From Corynebacterium uberis (GTDB lineage: Bacteria; Actinomycetota; Actinomycetes; Mycobacteriales; Mycobacteriaceae): a DNA stretch of 64,000 nucleotides. The position numbers were made by a program, and so were the translations under genes. The stretch is from the NCBI RefSeq assembly GCF_020616335.1, contig NZ_CP085051.1, positions 2,469,319 to 2,533,318 on the forward strand. Reading direction: 5' to 3'. Positions within the stretch are counted from its first letter, which is position 1. The number at the start of each line of letters is the position of its first letter. Below, in pieces: positions 23,754 to 33,720 of the stretch. Under the pieces are notes generated by a model. The model saw nothing but the letters and a program-made list of their open reading frames with translations. It had not been told where the DNA came from and made no database searches.

Positions 23754-24764
23754 ATGAGCAGCACCGGAAGTGTCAGTGCCAGCCCCGACGGCCTGTTAAT
23801 GGCCCTCGTGCAATACCCCGTCCCCGTGGTCAACGGGCCTGAGGACATCCAGACCAACGTGGACAACATCTGCCGCGCCGTGGCCTCCACCAAGGCCGGC
23901 TACCCGGACCTTGACCTCATCGTCTTCCCCGAGTACTCCACCTCTGGGCTCAACACCGCCATCTGGTCCTATGACGAGATGCTGCTGGGACTCGACTCGC
24001 CCGAGGTCGGCCGCTACAAGCAGGCCTGCAAGGACAATGGCGTCTGGGGTGTGTTCTCCATCATGGAGCCCAACGACACTGCGGGCCTGCCGCCCTACAA
24101 CACCGCCATCATCATCAACTCCGACGGCGAGATCGCCCTGCACTACCGCAAACTCCAGCCCTGGGTGCCCATCGAACCCTGGTATCCCGGCGACGTGGGC
24201 ATGCCGGTGTGCGACGGCCCCAAGGGCTCCAAGCTGGCCGTATGCATCTGCCACGACGGCATGTTCCCCGAACTCGCCCGTGAAGCCGCCTACAAGGGCG
24301 CCAACGTGTACATCCGCATCTCCGGATACTCCACGCAGGTCAGCGACCAATGGATCATGACCAACCGGACCAACGCCTGGCAGAACCTCATGTTCACCGC
24401 CTCGGTCAACCTCGCCGGGTATGACGGCACCTTCTATTACTTCGGTGAAGGCAACGTGTGCAACTATGACGGCCACATGATCGCCGAGGGCCACCGCAAC
24501 CCCTGGGAGATCGTCACCGCCGAAGTCTTCCCCACGCTCGCCGACAAGGCCCGCGAGAACTTCGCCCTGGAAAACAACATCTACAACCTCGGAGCCCGCG
24601 GCTACGTGGGCAAACCCGGCGGGGAGCGCGCCAACTACCTCACCTGGGTGGCCGACCTCGCCGCGGGTAACTACCACGTGCCCTGGGAGGACAAGGTCCG
24701 CATTACCGACGGCTGGAAGTACTACCCCGAAGGCCCCAAGCTCGGGCCGCTGCCACAGGACTAG
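23754..24764 (+). CDS. amiF: formamidase
   Basis: Hydrolyses formamide to formate and ammonia; nitrilase superfamily, 336 aa against 334 in the Helicobacter enzyme. The catalytic triad falls at the same numbers: Glu60 ([13 protein letters not shown]), Lys133 (HYRKLQPW) and Cys166 (CICHDGM). The block [14 protein letters not shown] and the region [15 protein letters not shown] are nearly identical to AmiF, which separates it from the AmiE aliphatic amidases. An AAGGAG site lies 7 bases before the ATG. It stands alone, converging with a small membrane-protein gene. The role is probably nitrogen scavenging. Confidence 0.92.
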   Translation: MSSTGSVSASPDGLLMALVQYPVPVVNGPEDIQTNVDNICRAVASTKAGYPDLDLIVFPEYSTSGLNTAIWSYDEMLLGLDSPEVGRYKQACKDNGVWGVFSIMEPNDTAGLPPYNTAIIINSDGEIALHYRKLQPWVPIEPWYPGDVGMPVCDGPKGSKLAVCICHDGMFPELAREAAYKGANVYIRISGYSTQVSDQWIMTNRTNAWQNLMFTASVNLAGYDGTFYYFGEGNVCNYDGHMIAEGHRNPWEIVTAEVFPTLADKARENFALENNIYNLGARGYVGKPGGERANYLTWVADLAAGNYHVPWEDKVRITDGWKYYPEGPKLGPLPQD

Positions 24765-24770
24765 GGAAGC

Positions 24771-24781
24771 GCTTATCGACG
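24771..24781 (-). repeat. copy of recurring 11-mer CGTCGATAAGC
   Basis: Exact copy, intergenic, six bases after the amiF stop. On the motif strand it is preceded by CCGGGG. Confidence 0.65.
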
Positions 24782-24797
24782 CCCCGGTGGGCCGGGG
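24782..24797. terminator. GC hairpin between convergent genes
   Basis: CCCCGG and CCGGGG with a TGGG loop follow amiF. There is no U-tract, so it is a weak or Rho-assisted terminator candidate for either direction. Confidence 0.35.
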
Positions 24798-24840
24798 TAG
24801 GCACTCGAAAGTACTCATCTCACCGGGGGCTCGGGGGTTC

Positions 24841-25215
24841 TTAAGAACCTGATTCCTCCGCTAGCACCCAGTCGATGTAGCGGGAATTTCCCACAAACGC
24901 CATGCCGATGGCTACCGGCCACACCAGCCCGATGATCCCGGCCCCTGGGAAGTCCCGCTCAATCGGGGCGAGCGCCCCCAGCACCATTCCCGGAAGAAAG
25001 GCCAGGTACATGGCCCGAAGGTAGCGGGGGAACGGGTACGGCCAGAAGCGCCACGCACACGCGATGGCGGCGACGAGCGTCAGTGCGACCGCCGCGACAC
25101 CCATGGCTTGTGCGACCGGTCCCGTACTTTGGAGCAGGGCGTAGACCGCGCTGCTGCCTGCTAGATACGCCATGAGTCCGGTCAATAAGAGCCGCTGCAC
25201 TAACTGCCTACTCAT
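24841..25215 (-). CDS. small membrane protein
   Basis: 124 aa with about four TM segments (for example GVAAVALTLVAAIACAWRFW and LAFLPGMVLGAL) and a short acidic tail. It lies 11 bp downstream of the alpha/beta hydrolase gene on the same strand, so is probably co-transcribed with it. No family is recognised. Confidence 0.65.
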   Translation of the reverse strand: MSRQLVQRLLLTGLMAYLAGSSAVYALLQSTGPVAQAMGVAAVALTLVAAIACAWRFWPYPFPRYLRAMYLAFLPGMVLGALAPIERDFPGAGIIGLVWPVAIGMAFVGNSRYIDWVLAEESGS

Positions 25216-25226
25216 CGCGGTGCTCC

Positions 25227-26204
25227 TTAATTCCCCGGCTCTCCAGTGCTGGCGGGGAGGTGGTGGTGAAAGAACGCTGCCACGGTATCAAAGCTGGCCG
25301 GGTGCTCGCCGGGGGTGAAGCGGGCGGCCCGGGATTGCTCCACGTGCGTGGACACTGCCGTGCCGTCCCCGGCGGCTTCCAGGTGGCCGTTGTCGAGCAT
25401 CAGTCCGCCCGGCAATTCCTGGGTGGGCCCTTGGGCAAAGAAGTTGTGCCCAAAGTCGTCGATGAGGATGAGCGTCGATTCCCGCCCGGCGTCAGCCAGG
25501 TGCTGATGCAGGGTCTTGCTCGCCCGTGGCGTGACCATGGTGTCCGCCGTGCCGTGGAGGATGAGCGTCGGGGGAATCTGTGCCGCGCTGTGGCACAGCG
25601 GACTGGCCTGCGCCGCGAGTTCGCGCTGACGGTCGAGTTCCGGTTGGGTCTCCGCGGGGCCGCCCAAGAAGACTTCGATGTCGGTGGGGTTGCGGTCCGG
25701 GTCGGGCGAGTCGGGCAGCCCCTCGCGCAGGTCCATAGGGCCATAGCCTGCGACGATGCAGGCGATATCATTCGGCATCCGCGTTGCAGCCAGCAGGGCC
25801 AGGTGTGCTCCTGCCGACGAACCCCATAGGGCCACCGGGCCGGGATCGATGCCCAGCTGTGCGGCATGGGAGCGCAGGTAGCTGATTGCCGCGCAGACGT
25901 CATCCACCGCGGCGGGGTAGGGGTGGGCGTCCGCGAGGCGGTAGTCGATGCTAGCCATCGCCAGGCCCTCCGCGGCGAAGTGGCGATCCAGATCCGGGCA
26001 GGCCGTGCGATCACCCGCACGCCAAGAGCCGCCGTGCAGCCACAGGACCGCGGGCGGGCGGTGGTCTGGGCGACGCTGATCCGGCACGCCCTGAGCGTCC
26101 ACGCCGCCGGGTGTGCGGCCACCATTGACGCCAGGCACCACCACGTCCATCAGGAGATCCGGATGCTCCGGGCTGTAGGTGTGGGTAGTGCGGGTCAGGG
26201 TCAT
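25227..26204 (-). CDS. alpha/beta hydrolase, HSL/BD-FAE-like esterase
   Basis: 325 aa from ATG 26204 (GAGG 11 bases upstream; a GTG at 26216 has no ribosome site). Seen: the oxyanion motif LWLHGGSWRAGDR, ASIDYRLA, the nucleophile elbow WGSSAGAHLALL with catalytic Ser, the Asp region LILHGTADTMVTP and the late His in DDFGHNFFAQ. This fits small esterases of the hormone-sensitive-lipase group. No signal peptide. The natural ester is unknown. Confidence 0.85.
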   Translation of the reverse strand: MTLTRTTHTYSPEHPDLLMDVVVPGVNGGRTPGGVDAQGVPDQRRPDHRPPAVLWLHGGSWRAGDRTACPDLDRHFAAEGLAMASIDYRLADAHPYPAAVDDVCAAISYLRSHAAQLGIDPGPVALWGSSAGAHLALLAATRMPNDIACIVAGYGPMDLREGLPDSPDPDRNPTDIEVFLGGPAETQPELDRQRELAAQASPLCHSAAQIPPTLILHGTADTMVTPRASKTLHQHLADAGRESTLILIDDFGHNFFAQGPTQELPGGLMLDNGHLEAAGDGTAVSTHVEQSRAARFTPGEHPASFDTVAAFFHHHLPASTGEPGN

Positions 26205-26312
26205 GCTGGCGATCACCTCAAAGTTGGGGGAGTGCGGGGGAACACCCCGAGGCTACCCGCGAGTACCGCGAGGGCGCCTCGAGGCCGTCCAGCAGGAGTG
26301 GCGCAGTGTAAA

Positions 26313-26328
26313 TGTTTCACGTGAAACA
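26313..26328. promoter_or_regulatory. parS site, exact
   Basis: TGTTTCACGTGAAACA, the canonical ParB-binding palindrome. Intergenic, between the leuS 3' end and the esterase gene. About 31.5 kb from the parB gene in the same window. Confidence 0.93.
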
Positions 26329-26385
26329 TCGGCGTCCGGACAACGTGCCGACACGCCAACGTCCCGACATCCCGGCACCCCGGCG

Positions 26386-29265
26386 CTACTTCACCACCAA
26401 GTTGACCATCCGGCCGGGCACCACGATCGTCTTGACCACGTTCTTGCCCTCCAGCTGAGCGGCGATCTTCTCCTCCGCCAGCGCGGCCTGGGCCACGGCG
26501 TCCCGGTCAGCATCGGCGGCGACGGTGACGTGTCCGCGCACCTTGCCGTTGATCTGGACGGGCAGCTCGATTTCATCGTCGGTGAGCCACTTCTCCTCGA
26601 AGGTGGGGAAGTCCACGTAGGTCAGCCCGCCCTCGTGTCCCAGCCGGGCCCACAGTTCCTCGGCGATGTGCGGGGCGATGGGGCACAGCATGATGACCAG
26701 CGGTTCCACCAGGGCGCGCGGGGCGCGCTCCGGGTAGGTCTTGGTCAGGTAGTTGGCGTACTCGATGAGCTTGGCCACCACGGTGTTATTGCGCAGGTTG
26801 GCGTAGTCCTCGCGCACACCCGCAACGGTGCGGTGCAGGGCCTTGTAATCGGCGTCGGAAAGCGGGGTATCTGCCTCGGTGACGGTGACCTCGCCGGTGT
26901 CCTCGGAGACCACCAGCCGCCACACGCGCTGGAGGAAGCGGTGCGCGCCGATGACATCCTTGGTGGCCCAGGGCCGCGAGGTATCCAGCGGGCCCATGGA
27001 CATCTCATAGACGCGCAGCGTGTCGGCGCCGTAGTCGCGGCAGATGTCGTCGGGGGCGACGGCGTTCTTTAAGGACTTGCCCATCTTGCCGTACTCGCGG
27101 TTGACTTCCTTGTCGCCCAGGTAGAAGCGGCCGTCGCGCTCCTCCACCTCGGCGGCGGGGACGTAGACGCCGCGCTCGTCGGTGTAGGCATAGGCCTGGA
27201 TGTAGCCCTGGTTGAACAGGCGGCGGTAGGGCTCGCGGGAAGAGACCAGCCCAAGATCAAAGAGCACCTTGTGCCAGAAGCGGGAGTAGAGCAGGTGCAA
27301 CACCGCGTGCTCGACGCCGCCGACGTAGAGGTCTACGCCACCGGGGTCGTTCGCGCCGTGTTCCTCGGGGCGGGGGCCCGTCCAGTAGCGCTCGTTGGCA
27401 ATGTCGCAGAACTTTTCGGAGTTGGTGGGGTCGATGTAGCGCAGCTGGTACCACGACGAACCCGCCCACTGGGGCATGACGTTGGTGTCGCGGTAGTAGG
27501 TCTGCAGGCCGTCGCCCAAGTCCAGCTCCACTTCCACCCAGTCGCGGACCTTCGCCAGCGGCGGGTGCGGCTCGGAGTCGGCGTCGTTGGGGTCGGCCGT
27601 CGCCGGGTTGTAGTCATCCACCTGCGGCAGGTTGACCGGCAGCGCGGACTCCGGCAGGGCGTGGGCCACGCCGTCGGCGTCATAGACGATGGGGAAGGGT
27701 TCGCCCCAGTAGCGCTGCCGGGCAAACAGCCAGTCACGCAGCTTGTACTGCACCTTCTCATGCCCCGCCCCGGCGCGCTCCAGCCAGGCGATGGTGGTGC
27801 TGATCGCGGTGGCCTTGTCCATGCCGTTAAGGTCTAGCCCCTCGGCGTTGGCGGAATTGATGTGCTCCCCGTCGCCGGTGAAGGCCTCCTGGGACACGTC
27901 CCCGCCGGCGAGCACCGGGATAATGGGCAGCCCGAACTCGGTGGCGAACTCGAAGTCGCGGGTGTCATGGGCGGGCACGGCCATGATCGCGCCGGTGCCG
28001 TACCCGGTGAGCACGTAGTCCGCGATGAAGATCGGCACCCGCTGCCCGTTGACCGGGTTGACGCCGTAGGCGCCGAGGAACACGCCGGTCTTGTCCTTGT
28101 TTTCCTGGCGCTCCAGGTCCGACTTTGCGGCGATGGCCTGGCGATATGCCGCCACGGCGGCCGCCGGGGAGTCCTGCCCGAAGGTCCAACGCTTATCGAC
28201 GTCCCCGTAGGCACCCTCCGTCGGCGCGGTGGCCACGAGGGCGTCGACAAGCTCATGCTCGGGGGCGAGCACCATGTAGGTAGCACCGAAGAGGGTGTCC
28301 GGACGCGTGGTAAACACCGTGATCGGCCCGCAGTCGGTGGCAAAGTCCACCTCCGCGCCGCTGGAGCGGCCGATCCAGTTGCGCTGCATCGCCTTGACCT
28401 TGTCCGGCCAATCCAAAAGGTCCAGGTCATCAATGAGGCGGTCCGCATACGCCGTGATCCGCATCATCCACTGCGACAGACGCTTGCGGAACACCGGGAA
28501 ATTCCCCCGCTCCGAGCGGCCCTCCGCCGTAACCTCCTCATTGGCCAACACCGTGCCCAAACCGGGGCACCAATTGACCATCGAATTCGAGCGATACACC
28601 AGGCGGAAGCTATCTACCACCGCGGCCTGCTCCGTGCGCGACATATCAGAATAGGCGCCCTCGAAGCCCTCCGGCAGCTCCATCTCGCCCGACTCCAACA
28701 ACGGGATAAGCTCCTCGATACGGCGAGCCTTGCCCTGCTCGGGATCAAACCAGGCGTTATAGATCTGCAAGAAAATCCACTGCGTCCAGCGATAAAACTC
28801 CGGATCAGTGGTAGCCACGCTGCGGCGCGGATCATGGCCCAAGCCCAACGCGCCCAACTGGCGGCGCATGTTTTCAATATTGGCCATCGTGGTGGTGCGC
28901 GGATGCGTGCCCGTCTGAATGGCATACTGCTCAGCCGGCAGGCCAAAGGCGTCATAGCCCAACGTGTGCAGCACATTGCGGCCCATCATCCGGTGGAAGC
29001 GGGCAAACACATCCGTAGCAATGTAGCCCAGGGGGTGCCCCACATGCAGGCCCGCGCCGGAGGGGTAGGGGAACATATCCTGGACAAACAGTTTGTCCTG
29101 CGGTAGCTCGTGGCCATCCGCGGGAGCAAGATCGCCCACCGGGTTCGGCGCGTTAAAAGTGCCGTGATTCAACCAATACTGCTGCCAGGTGCGCTCCACT
29201 TCGCCAGCGAGCTGTGCAGTATACCGGTGCTCGGGGCCGTGGGTGGTCTCGCTCGGGTTCGTCAT
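26386..29265 (-). CDS. leuS: leucyl-tRNA synthetase
   Basis: 959 aa class I synthetase charging tRNA-Leu in the cytoplasm. The HIGH-like motif appears as [14 protein letters not shown] near residue 75 and the KMSKS loop as GKMGKSLKN, the variant usual in actinobacteria. The large CP1 editing domain includes [20 protein letters not shown] and the Asp-rich [13 protein letters not shown]. The C-terminal anticodon-binding part contains the typical [11 protein letters not shown]. Length and order are normal for bacterial LeuRS. Confidence 0.97.
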   Translation of the reverse strand: MTNPSETTHGPEHRYTAQLAGEVERTWQQYWLNHGTFNAPNPVGDLAPADGHELPQDKLFVQDMFPYPSGAGLHVGHPLGYIATDVFARFHRMMGRNVLHTLGYDAFGLPAEQYAIQTGTHPRTTTMANIENMRRQLGALGLGHDPRRSVATTDPEFYRWTQWIFLQIYNAWFDPEQGKARRIEELIPLLESGEMELPEGFEGAYSDMSRTEQAAVVDSFRLVYRSNSMVNWCPGLGTVLANEEVTAEGRSERGNFPVFRKRLSQWMMRITAYADRLIDDLDLLDWPDKVKAMQRNWIGRSSGAEVDFATDCGPITVFTTRPDTLFGATYMVLAPEHELVDALVATAPTEGAYGDVDKRWTFGQDSPAAAVAAYRQAIAAKSDLERQENKDKTGVFLGAYGVNPVNGQRVPIFIADYVLTGYGTGAIMAVPAHDTRDFEFATEFGLPIIPVLAGGDVSQEAFTGDGEHINSANAEGLDLNGMDKATAISTTIAWLERAGAGHEKVQYKLRDWLFARQRYWGEPFPIVYDADGVAHALPESALPVNLPQVDDYNPATADPNDADSEPHPPLAKVRDWVEVELDLGDGLQTYYRDTNVMPQWAGSSWYQLRYIDPTNSEKFCDIANERYWTGPRPEEHGANDPGGVDLYVGGVEHAVLHLLYSRFWHKVLFDLGLVSSREPYRRLFNQGYIQAYAYTDERGVYVPAAEVEERDGRFYLGDKEVNREYGKMGKSLKNAVAPDDICRDYGADTLRVYEMSMGPLDTSRPWATKDVIGAHRFLQRVWRLVVSEDTGEVTVTEADTPLSDADYKALHRTVAGVREDYANLRNNTVVAKLIEYANYLTKTYPERAPRALVEPLVIMLCPIAPHIAEELWARLGHEGGLTYVDFPTFEEKWLTDDEIELPVQINGKVRGHVTVAADADRDAVAQAALAEEKIAAQLEGKNVVKTIVVPGRMVNLVVK
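28191..28201 (-). repeat. copy of recurring 11-mer CGTCGATAAGC
   Basis: Exact copy inside leuS, preceded by GGGGA on the motif strand; it encodes part of the editing domain. Confidence 0.6.
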
Positions 29266-29764
29266 GGTTTACCAGTGTAGTGGGCCGACCCGATGACCCT
29301 GGCCTTGCCGTGGCCTCTCGCACACGGGGATTGCCATGGGAAGACCCACAGAAGTTGCCACCAGGAGGCTGGCAAGACGCCCGGGGAGGGGTCCTCACGG
29401 GCGATCCTCGGCGGGCCAATAGTCCGAAGCTGCCGGCACGCCGCCGCCGCGCGGACTCCTGCATGCGCAGCTACCTGCGCGACAACCTGCACAGCTACTT
29501 GCGCGACCACCTGCGTGACTACCTGCGCGGGAGCACGCGCGAGGGGGCGCGCGAGAGGGTGCCTGAGGGTGCGCCTGAGCACCTGTGCTGGCACCGCCGC
29601 GCGACGGCGACGTCGACAGGTCGCGTACAGACTCGCCGCACGCCCGGATGTGGCGTGTTGCGCGGCGATAAGGCCGTAACGTTTACTAATCAACCGCAGA
29701 TGTTGCTATCGGCGAACACCGCCACTGCGCCCGACGACGATTGACCCACCAAGGAGACCTCCCT
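29266..29764. other. gene-poor region between leuS and a transporter
   Basis: Nearly 500 bp. It must contain the divergent promoters of leuS and the MHS transporter; TACTAAT near 29685 is a possible -10 for the latter. It also holds three 24-bp repeats (29471-29542). A 93-codon frame from ATG 29463 to 29744 reads through them but shows no ribosome site and no recognisable domain, so I do not call it a gene. Confidence 0.5.
29471..29542. repeat. three 24-bp degenerate tandem repeats
   Basis: Units start CTACCTGCGCG / CTACTTGCGCG / CTACCTGCGCG at 29471, 29495 and 29519. Read on the plus strand they would code YLRD-type octapeptides; on the other strand VAQV-type. Flanking bases continue as GC-rich low complexity. 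Confidence 0.7.
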
Positions 29765-31159
29765 GTGCCCCCGCAACCGACGTCCACGCCCACTGCGGCC
29801 CACGTGCGCCGCGCCCGACGCCGCGTCATCGTAGCCACCACCATCGGAACGGCGGTGGAGTGGTATGACTACTTCCTCTATGCGGCCGCCGCCGGTTTGG
29901 TGTTCAACCACCTCTTTTTCTCCGGGATGGGCAGTGAGAACGCGGCGACGGTCCTGTCGTTCCTCACGGCCGGACTGTCCTTCCTCTTCCGCCCGCTGGG
30001 CGCCTTCTTGGCGGGTCACTTCGGTGACCGGCACGGCCGGCGCACGGTGCTCATGATCACGTTGTTTGGTATGGGCGGGTCGACGGCCCTGATCGGCTTG
30101 GTGCCTACCTATGACACGATCGGGATGGCCGCGCCGCTGATCCTGGTGACCTTGCGCATTGTGCAGGGTATCTCTGCTGGTGGCGAGTGGGGTGGGGCGG
30201 TGCTCATGGCCGTCGAGCATGCCCCGGTGGATAAGCGTGGTGTGTATGGCGCCGGCCCGCAGATTGGTGTGCCCGCCGGGCTGCTGTTGTCTTCTGGCGT
30301 GTTGGCGCTCATGGCGTGGATCGCCCCGGGTGAGGCGTTTTTGGCGTGGGGTTGGCGGGTGCCGTTCTTGCTGTCTGTGTTGCTGGTGGCGCTGGGCTAT
30401 GCCATCCGCACTGGTGTGGATGAGTCTCCGGTGTTTGCGGAGATCGCGGAGCGCAAGCGGACTGTCGCTGCGCCGGTGGGTCGACTATTTAGCGGCCACT
30501 GGAAGGTGGTGCTCATCGCTGCGTTGGTCTTCGCGGGCAACGGTGCTGTGGGCTACATGACGGCCGGCGGTTACATTCAGCATTATGCTGCGGATCCGGC
30601 TGGGCCGGTGGGCCTGCCGCGCGGCCAGGTGTTGGGCGCGGTGGCGCTGTCTGCCGCCACGTGGTTGGTGTTTACTGCCTTGGCTGGGCGGGTGTCTGAT
30701 TCTTTGGGCCGGCGGCGCACGTACATTCTTGGTTTTGCCGCGCAGCTCGTCGGCGTGGCGGCGTTGTTCCCGCTGGTCAATCGGGGGAGTTTGGCGGGTC
30801 TTATTGGCGCGCTGGTGTTGTTGACGGTGGGGCTGGGCTTTACTTATGGCCAGCAGTCGGCGATGTATGCGGAGCTGTTCCCGGCGTCGGTGCGTTTTTC
30901 GGGGGTGTCTATCACGTATGCCATTGGTTCGATCATCGGTGGCGCGTTTGCCCCGACGATCGCTAAGTCACTGTTTAGCGCTACGGGTTCGACGGTGGCT
31001 ATCACCGCGTATCTGGCGGCGATGACCGTGGTGGGCCTGGTGGCGGTGTTGGCGTTGCGCGACCGCACGGGTATCCCGCTGGGCCCGAAGCACGAGAAGT
31101 GGCAGTCCGTGTCCCCGCTGCGTTGGGAGTCGGCGGAGCCGGCCTCTGCCGCGGCCTAG
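29765..31159 (+). CDS. MFS transporter, metabolite:H+ symporter (MHS) family
   Basis: 464 aa from GTG 29765, chosen because AAGGAG lies 8 bases upstream. Twelve TM helices. MHS-family hallmarks: GTAVEWYDYFLYAAAAGLVF in the first helix, FLFRPLGAFLAGHFGDRHGR (loop 2-3 motif), LRIVQGISAGGEWGGAVLMA and the C-half GRVSDSLGRRR. Relatives carry shikimate, citrate, proline/betaine or alpha-ketoglutarate with protons; the substrate here is not certain. The DUF2316 gene follows by 30 bp. Confidence 0.9.
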   Translation: MPPQPTSTPTAAHVRRARRRVIVATTIGTAVEWYDYFLYAAAAGLVFNHLFFSGMGSENAATVLSFLTAGLSFLFRPLGAFLAGHFGDRHGRRTVLMITLFGMGGSTALIGLVPTYDTIGMAAPLILVTLRIVQGISAGGEWGGAVLMAVEHAPVDKRGVYGAGPQIGVPAGLLLSSGVLALMAWIAPGEAFLAWGWRVPFLLSVLLVALGYAIRTGVDESPVFAEIAERKRTVAAPVGRLFSGHWKVVLIAALVFAGNGAVGYMTAGGYIQHYAADPAGPVGLPRGQVLGAVALSAATWLVFTALAGRVSDSLGRRRTYILGFAAQLVGVAALFPLVNRGSLAGLIGALVLLTVGLGFTYGQQSAMYAELFPASVRFSGVSITYAIGSIIGGAFAPTIAKSLFSATGSTVAITAYLAAMTVVGLVAVLALRDRTGIPLGPKHEKWQSVSPLRWESAEPASAAA

Positions 31160-31189
31160 AACACTTCCCATTCCCCCAGGAGTCCGCCG

Positions 31190-31480
31190 ATGTCTTTGTC
31201 TGTCCAGCAGCTGCGTGCCACTGCCGCCGAGCTGCGTGAGAACATGCTCCGCGCCGGGTTGACCCCGGCTGACCTGCCCGAACTAACGGGTTTGGATGCC
31301 CGGCGCGCGGCGGCGGCGCTGGCCGTTGCGGGTGCGTCGCCTGCCGATGTGTGGCTGTTGCGCGATCGCCTGGATACAGCGGTCCTGCGCGCCGGCGCCC
31401 GCCCGGCTCCTTATTCCGCGCTCACCGAGGACATGCGCGCTGCGGCGGCGGCGTGGTTCGGCGTGCGCGACGAGCACTAG
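31190..31480 (+). CDS. DUF2316 family protein
   Basis: 96 aa, soluble. The family pattern is seen: MSLSVQQLRATAAELRENM, then DLPELTGLD (a helix-turn-helix-like stretch), DVWLLRDRLDTAVLRAG and the final PYSALTEDM. Known only as a small conserved protein. The position 30 bp after the MHS transporter suggests co-transcription. CAGGAG precedes the ATG at about 10 bases. Confidence 0.78.
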   Translation: MSLSVQQLRATAAELRENMLRAGLTPADLPELTGLDARRAAAALAVAGASPADVWLLRDRLDTAVLRAGARPAPYSALTEDMRAAAAAWFGVRDEH

Positions 31481-31507
31481 CCGGCAGGCACTTTTCCGCT
31501 TGGTTCT

Positions 31508-31518
31508 GCTTATCGACG
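31508..31518 (-). repeat. copy of recurring 11-mer CGTCGATAAGC
   Basis: Exact copy, intergenic between the DUF2316 and symporter genes, preceded by GGGGGG on the motif strand. Confidence 0.65.
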
Positions 31519-31548
31519 CCCCCCGAGCCCGCCCCGCGCGCGAGTGAG

Positions 31549-32817
31549 CTAGTCCTCGTCCCCGGCCACCGTGCCCGGGGTGTGTTCCGCGTCGAGCGGG
31601 CCCGTGGGGTCTTCTTCCTCCCCGCCCTCGCGGACTAGGGCGGGGATTTTTCCGCGGGCGAATCGGTCGACCACCATGGCCAGTGCGCCGTCGCCGGTGA
31701 CGTTGGCGGCGGTGCCAAAGGAATCGATGGCGATGTAGGCGGCGATCATGAGGGCGACCTGGTCATCGCCGAAGCCCAGCATGGATTGCAGGAGCGCCAC
31801 CGCGGCCATGACCGCGCCGCCGGGCACGCCGGGCGCGGCGATCATGGTGATACCCAGCATCATGACAAAGCCCACGGCCAGCGGCGCGGAGATGTCCATG
31901 CCTTGCATGTAGACGATGGCGAAGGCGAAGAGCACGAGCTTCATCATGGAGCCGGCCAGGTGGATGGTGGCGCACAGCGGGACGACAAATCCGGCGACGT
32001 TGCGGTCCACACCGTTTTTCAGGGTGGCGGCGTAGGTGACAGGGATGGTCGCCGCGGAGGAGGAGGTGCCCAGTGCGGTGGCGTAGGCGGGCAGCAGGTT
32101 CTTTAGCGCGGTCCACGGGTTGCGCCCGGCGATGGCGCCGGCGACGAGGTATTGGACGATCAGGTAGAGGAAGGTCATCACGGTGGCAAGGACGAGCACC
32201 TTGCCAAAGGCGACGATGGTCTCGCGCAGGTTGCCGTTCATCCCCAGGTTGAGGAACATGCCAAAGATGAAGACGGGCAGCAGCGGGACGATGAAGGACC
32301 CGATGATCTTCATCACCACCCGCTGCAGGTCGCGGGAGGCCTTGTAGATGGTGTCCGATTTCACGGCGGTCATGGCCACGCCGACGCAGAAGGCGAGCAG
32401 CAAGGCGGTCATGACCTCGAAGGGCGGGGCCATCTCGATGGTGAAGTAGGGCTTGAGCGAGCCGGCCTCAATATCAGCCACACCGGTATCAAGGTGCTGG
32501 CTGCCCAGCAGCCAGGGGTAGGCGCCCCGGGCGACGCTATAGGCGATGAACCCGGAGACGATGGTCGAGGCGTAGGCCACCCCGGTGGTCACGGCGAGCC
32601 ACTTGCCGGCGCCCTTGCCCAGGCCCGCGATGGCCGGCGTGATCAGCGCGAAGATGAGCACGGGCACAAAGAAGGACAGGAAGTTGCCAAACAGCCCGTT
32701 GAAGGTGGCAAAGATGCGGGCCAGGGCCTCCGGGAAGAAGAAGCTGCACAGGATGCCCGCGATGATGGCGACGATCACGCGAAATAGTAGCGAGCTACGT
32801 AGGGTTTTCATGCTCAC
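31549..32817 (-). CDS. dicarboxylate/amino acid:cation symporter (DAACS family)
   Basis: 422 aa from GTG 32817 (GAAGG 8 bases upstream; ATG 32811 is next). Hairpin 1 carries the serine-rich TALGTSSSAATIPVTYAA and TM8 carries AIDSFGTAANVTGDGALA, the substrate/cation-binding elements of the SstT/GltP/DctA group. About eight TM helices and a short acidic tail. It would import a dicarboxylate or amino acid with Na+ or H+. It is divergent from the SdpI-like gene. Confidence 0.9.
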   Translation of the reverse strand: MSMKTLRSSLLFRVIVAIIAGILCSFFFPEALARIFATFNGLFGNFLSFFVPVLIFALITPAIAGLGKGAGKWLAVTTGVAYASTIVSGFIAYSVARGAYPWLLGSQHLDTGVADIEAGSLKPYFTIEMAPPFEVMTALLLAFCVGVAMTAVKSDTIYKASRDLQRVVMKIIGSFIVPLLPVFIFGMFLNLGMNGNLRETIVAFGKVLVLATVMTFLYLIVQYLVAGAIAGRNPWTALKNLLPAYATALGTSSSAATIPVTYAATLKNGVDRNVAGFVVPLCATIHLAGSMMKLVLFAFAIVYMQGMDISAPLAVGFVMMLGITMIAAPGVPGGAVMAAVALLQSMLGFGDDQVALMIAAYIAIDSFGTAANVTGDGALAMVVDRFARGKIPALVREGGEEEDPTGPLDAEHTPGTVAGDED

Positions 32818-33027
32818 AGCGAGCACCTTCTTTCTGCTGTATGCCTTCGGTGCTCCGGGCACGAGGGCTGTTCCACTCACGTTCACAGCGGCCTGTGGTC
32901 ACCCCAAGCCCAACCTGTTGAAGGACAGGTTACAAGGTTGGACGCCGCTGAAGGTAACCCCGCCACGTTGTGGGCTACCCGGCCCCCGGGACACCCCGAG
33001 CGGTGGGTTCTGGTTAGACTCGCGGTT

Positions 33028-33444
33028 ATGATCCTCGGCGTAATTTTCTGTGTGCTCGCTGCGGCGGTTGCCCTGGTAGGGGCACTGGGCTGGGCGCAGC
33101 GACTCCCCGGTAATTCACTGGTGGGATTGCGCGTTCCGGAGGTCCGCAAGTCACAACAATTGTGGGACCTAGGCCACAAGATTGCCGGTCCGCTGTGGGT
33201 CCTGGCCGGGGTGGTATTCCTCTTTGCCGGGCTGTTTTCCTTCATCGCCCACGGCTGGCTGTGGATCGCGCCCGCGGCCCTGTTCATCATCGCCCTCGGA
33301 TTCATCGGCGTCGGATCCGCGCAAGCCGCCCACGCCGTGGCCGCCGTGGATGCCCGGGACATGGCCAAGCAGGCCGGCGGGGGACCGGCCCCCAAGGTTG
33401 ATCTGGGGGCGCTGCGCCGCGCCGCCCGCGCCAGCGACGACTAG
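33028..33444 (+). CDS. SdpI-like small membrane protein
   Basis: 138 aa from ATG 33028. Three to four TM segments and the SdpI/YhfL-type loop LPGNSLVGLRVPEVRKSQQL-W between TM1 and TM2. SdpI proteins give immunity to a toxic peptide in Bacillus, but most homologues have unknown roles. The C-terminal 35 residues are soluble and basic. It lies just upstream of the trp leader, on the same strand but with an independent-looking trp promoter between. Confidence 0.78.
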   Translation: MILGVIFCVLAAAVALVGALGWAQRLPGNSLVGLRVPEVRKSQQLWDLGHKIAGPLWVLAGVVFLFAGLFSFIAHGWLWIAPAALFIIALGFIGVGSAQAAHAVAAVDARDMAKQAGGGPAPKVDLGALRRAARASDD

Positions 33445-33485
33445 CAGGCTCAAGAGCACACGCCCCCCCATTTTCCGCATATCGC

Positions 33486-33512
33486 TTGCGCCACACTCGC
33501 TGAGCGTATAGC
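33486..33512 (+). promoter_or_regulatory. probable trp operon promoter
   Basis: TTGCGC (33486) and TATAGC (33507) separated by 15 bases, just before the leader peptide ATGs. The -10 is good; the spacing is short, so the exact -35 is uncertain. Confidence 0.4.
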
Positions 33513-33535
33513 CTCATACTATGCTTCTTTCCGTC

Positions 33536-33595
33536 ATGATTACCCCCACCCGCTGCTGGTGGTGGCCCGAGAACGCGCGGGCCGTTGATCACTGA
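33536..33595 (+). CDS. trpL: trp operon leader peptide
   Basis: A 19-residue frame, MITPTRCWWWPENARAVDH, with three consecutive Trp codons (33557-33565); an in-frame ATG at 33521 would make it 24 residues. Ribosome stalling at the Trp codons under tryptophan shortage would alter folding of the downstream RNA. Stem GGCCCG/CGGGCC (33564-33583) lies over the Trp/stop region and the terminator hairpin follows at 33612. Confidence 0.88.
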   Translation: MITPTRCWWWPENARAVDH

Positions 33596-33611
33596 CGTTT
33601 AGCTCTTCTTC

Positions 33612-33648
33612 AGGCTCGCAGACTTCCACGTGAAGCGGCGGGCCTTTC
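33612..33648 (+). terminator. trp attenuator hairpin
   Basis: AGGCTCGC (33612-33619) pairs with GCGGGCCT (33638-33645, one G-U), with an inner CTTC/GAAG stem; TTTCGTGT follows. It lies between trpL and trpE, where the classical attenuator is expected. Confidence 0.7.
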
Positions 33649-33720
33649 GTGTATCTCCCCGGCGAGGCCCAACGCCCCTCACATGAGAATTTTTCTACCG
33701 GGAAGGATCCACACCCCACC

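Noticed and set aside
29463..29744. Small protein gene upstream of the MHS transporter
   Set aside because: No ribosome site, no family, and the repeats explain the open frame; kept only as an observation.
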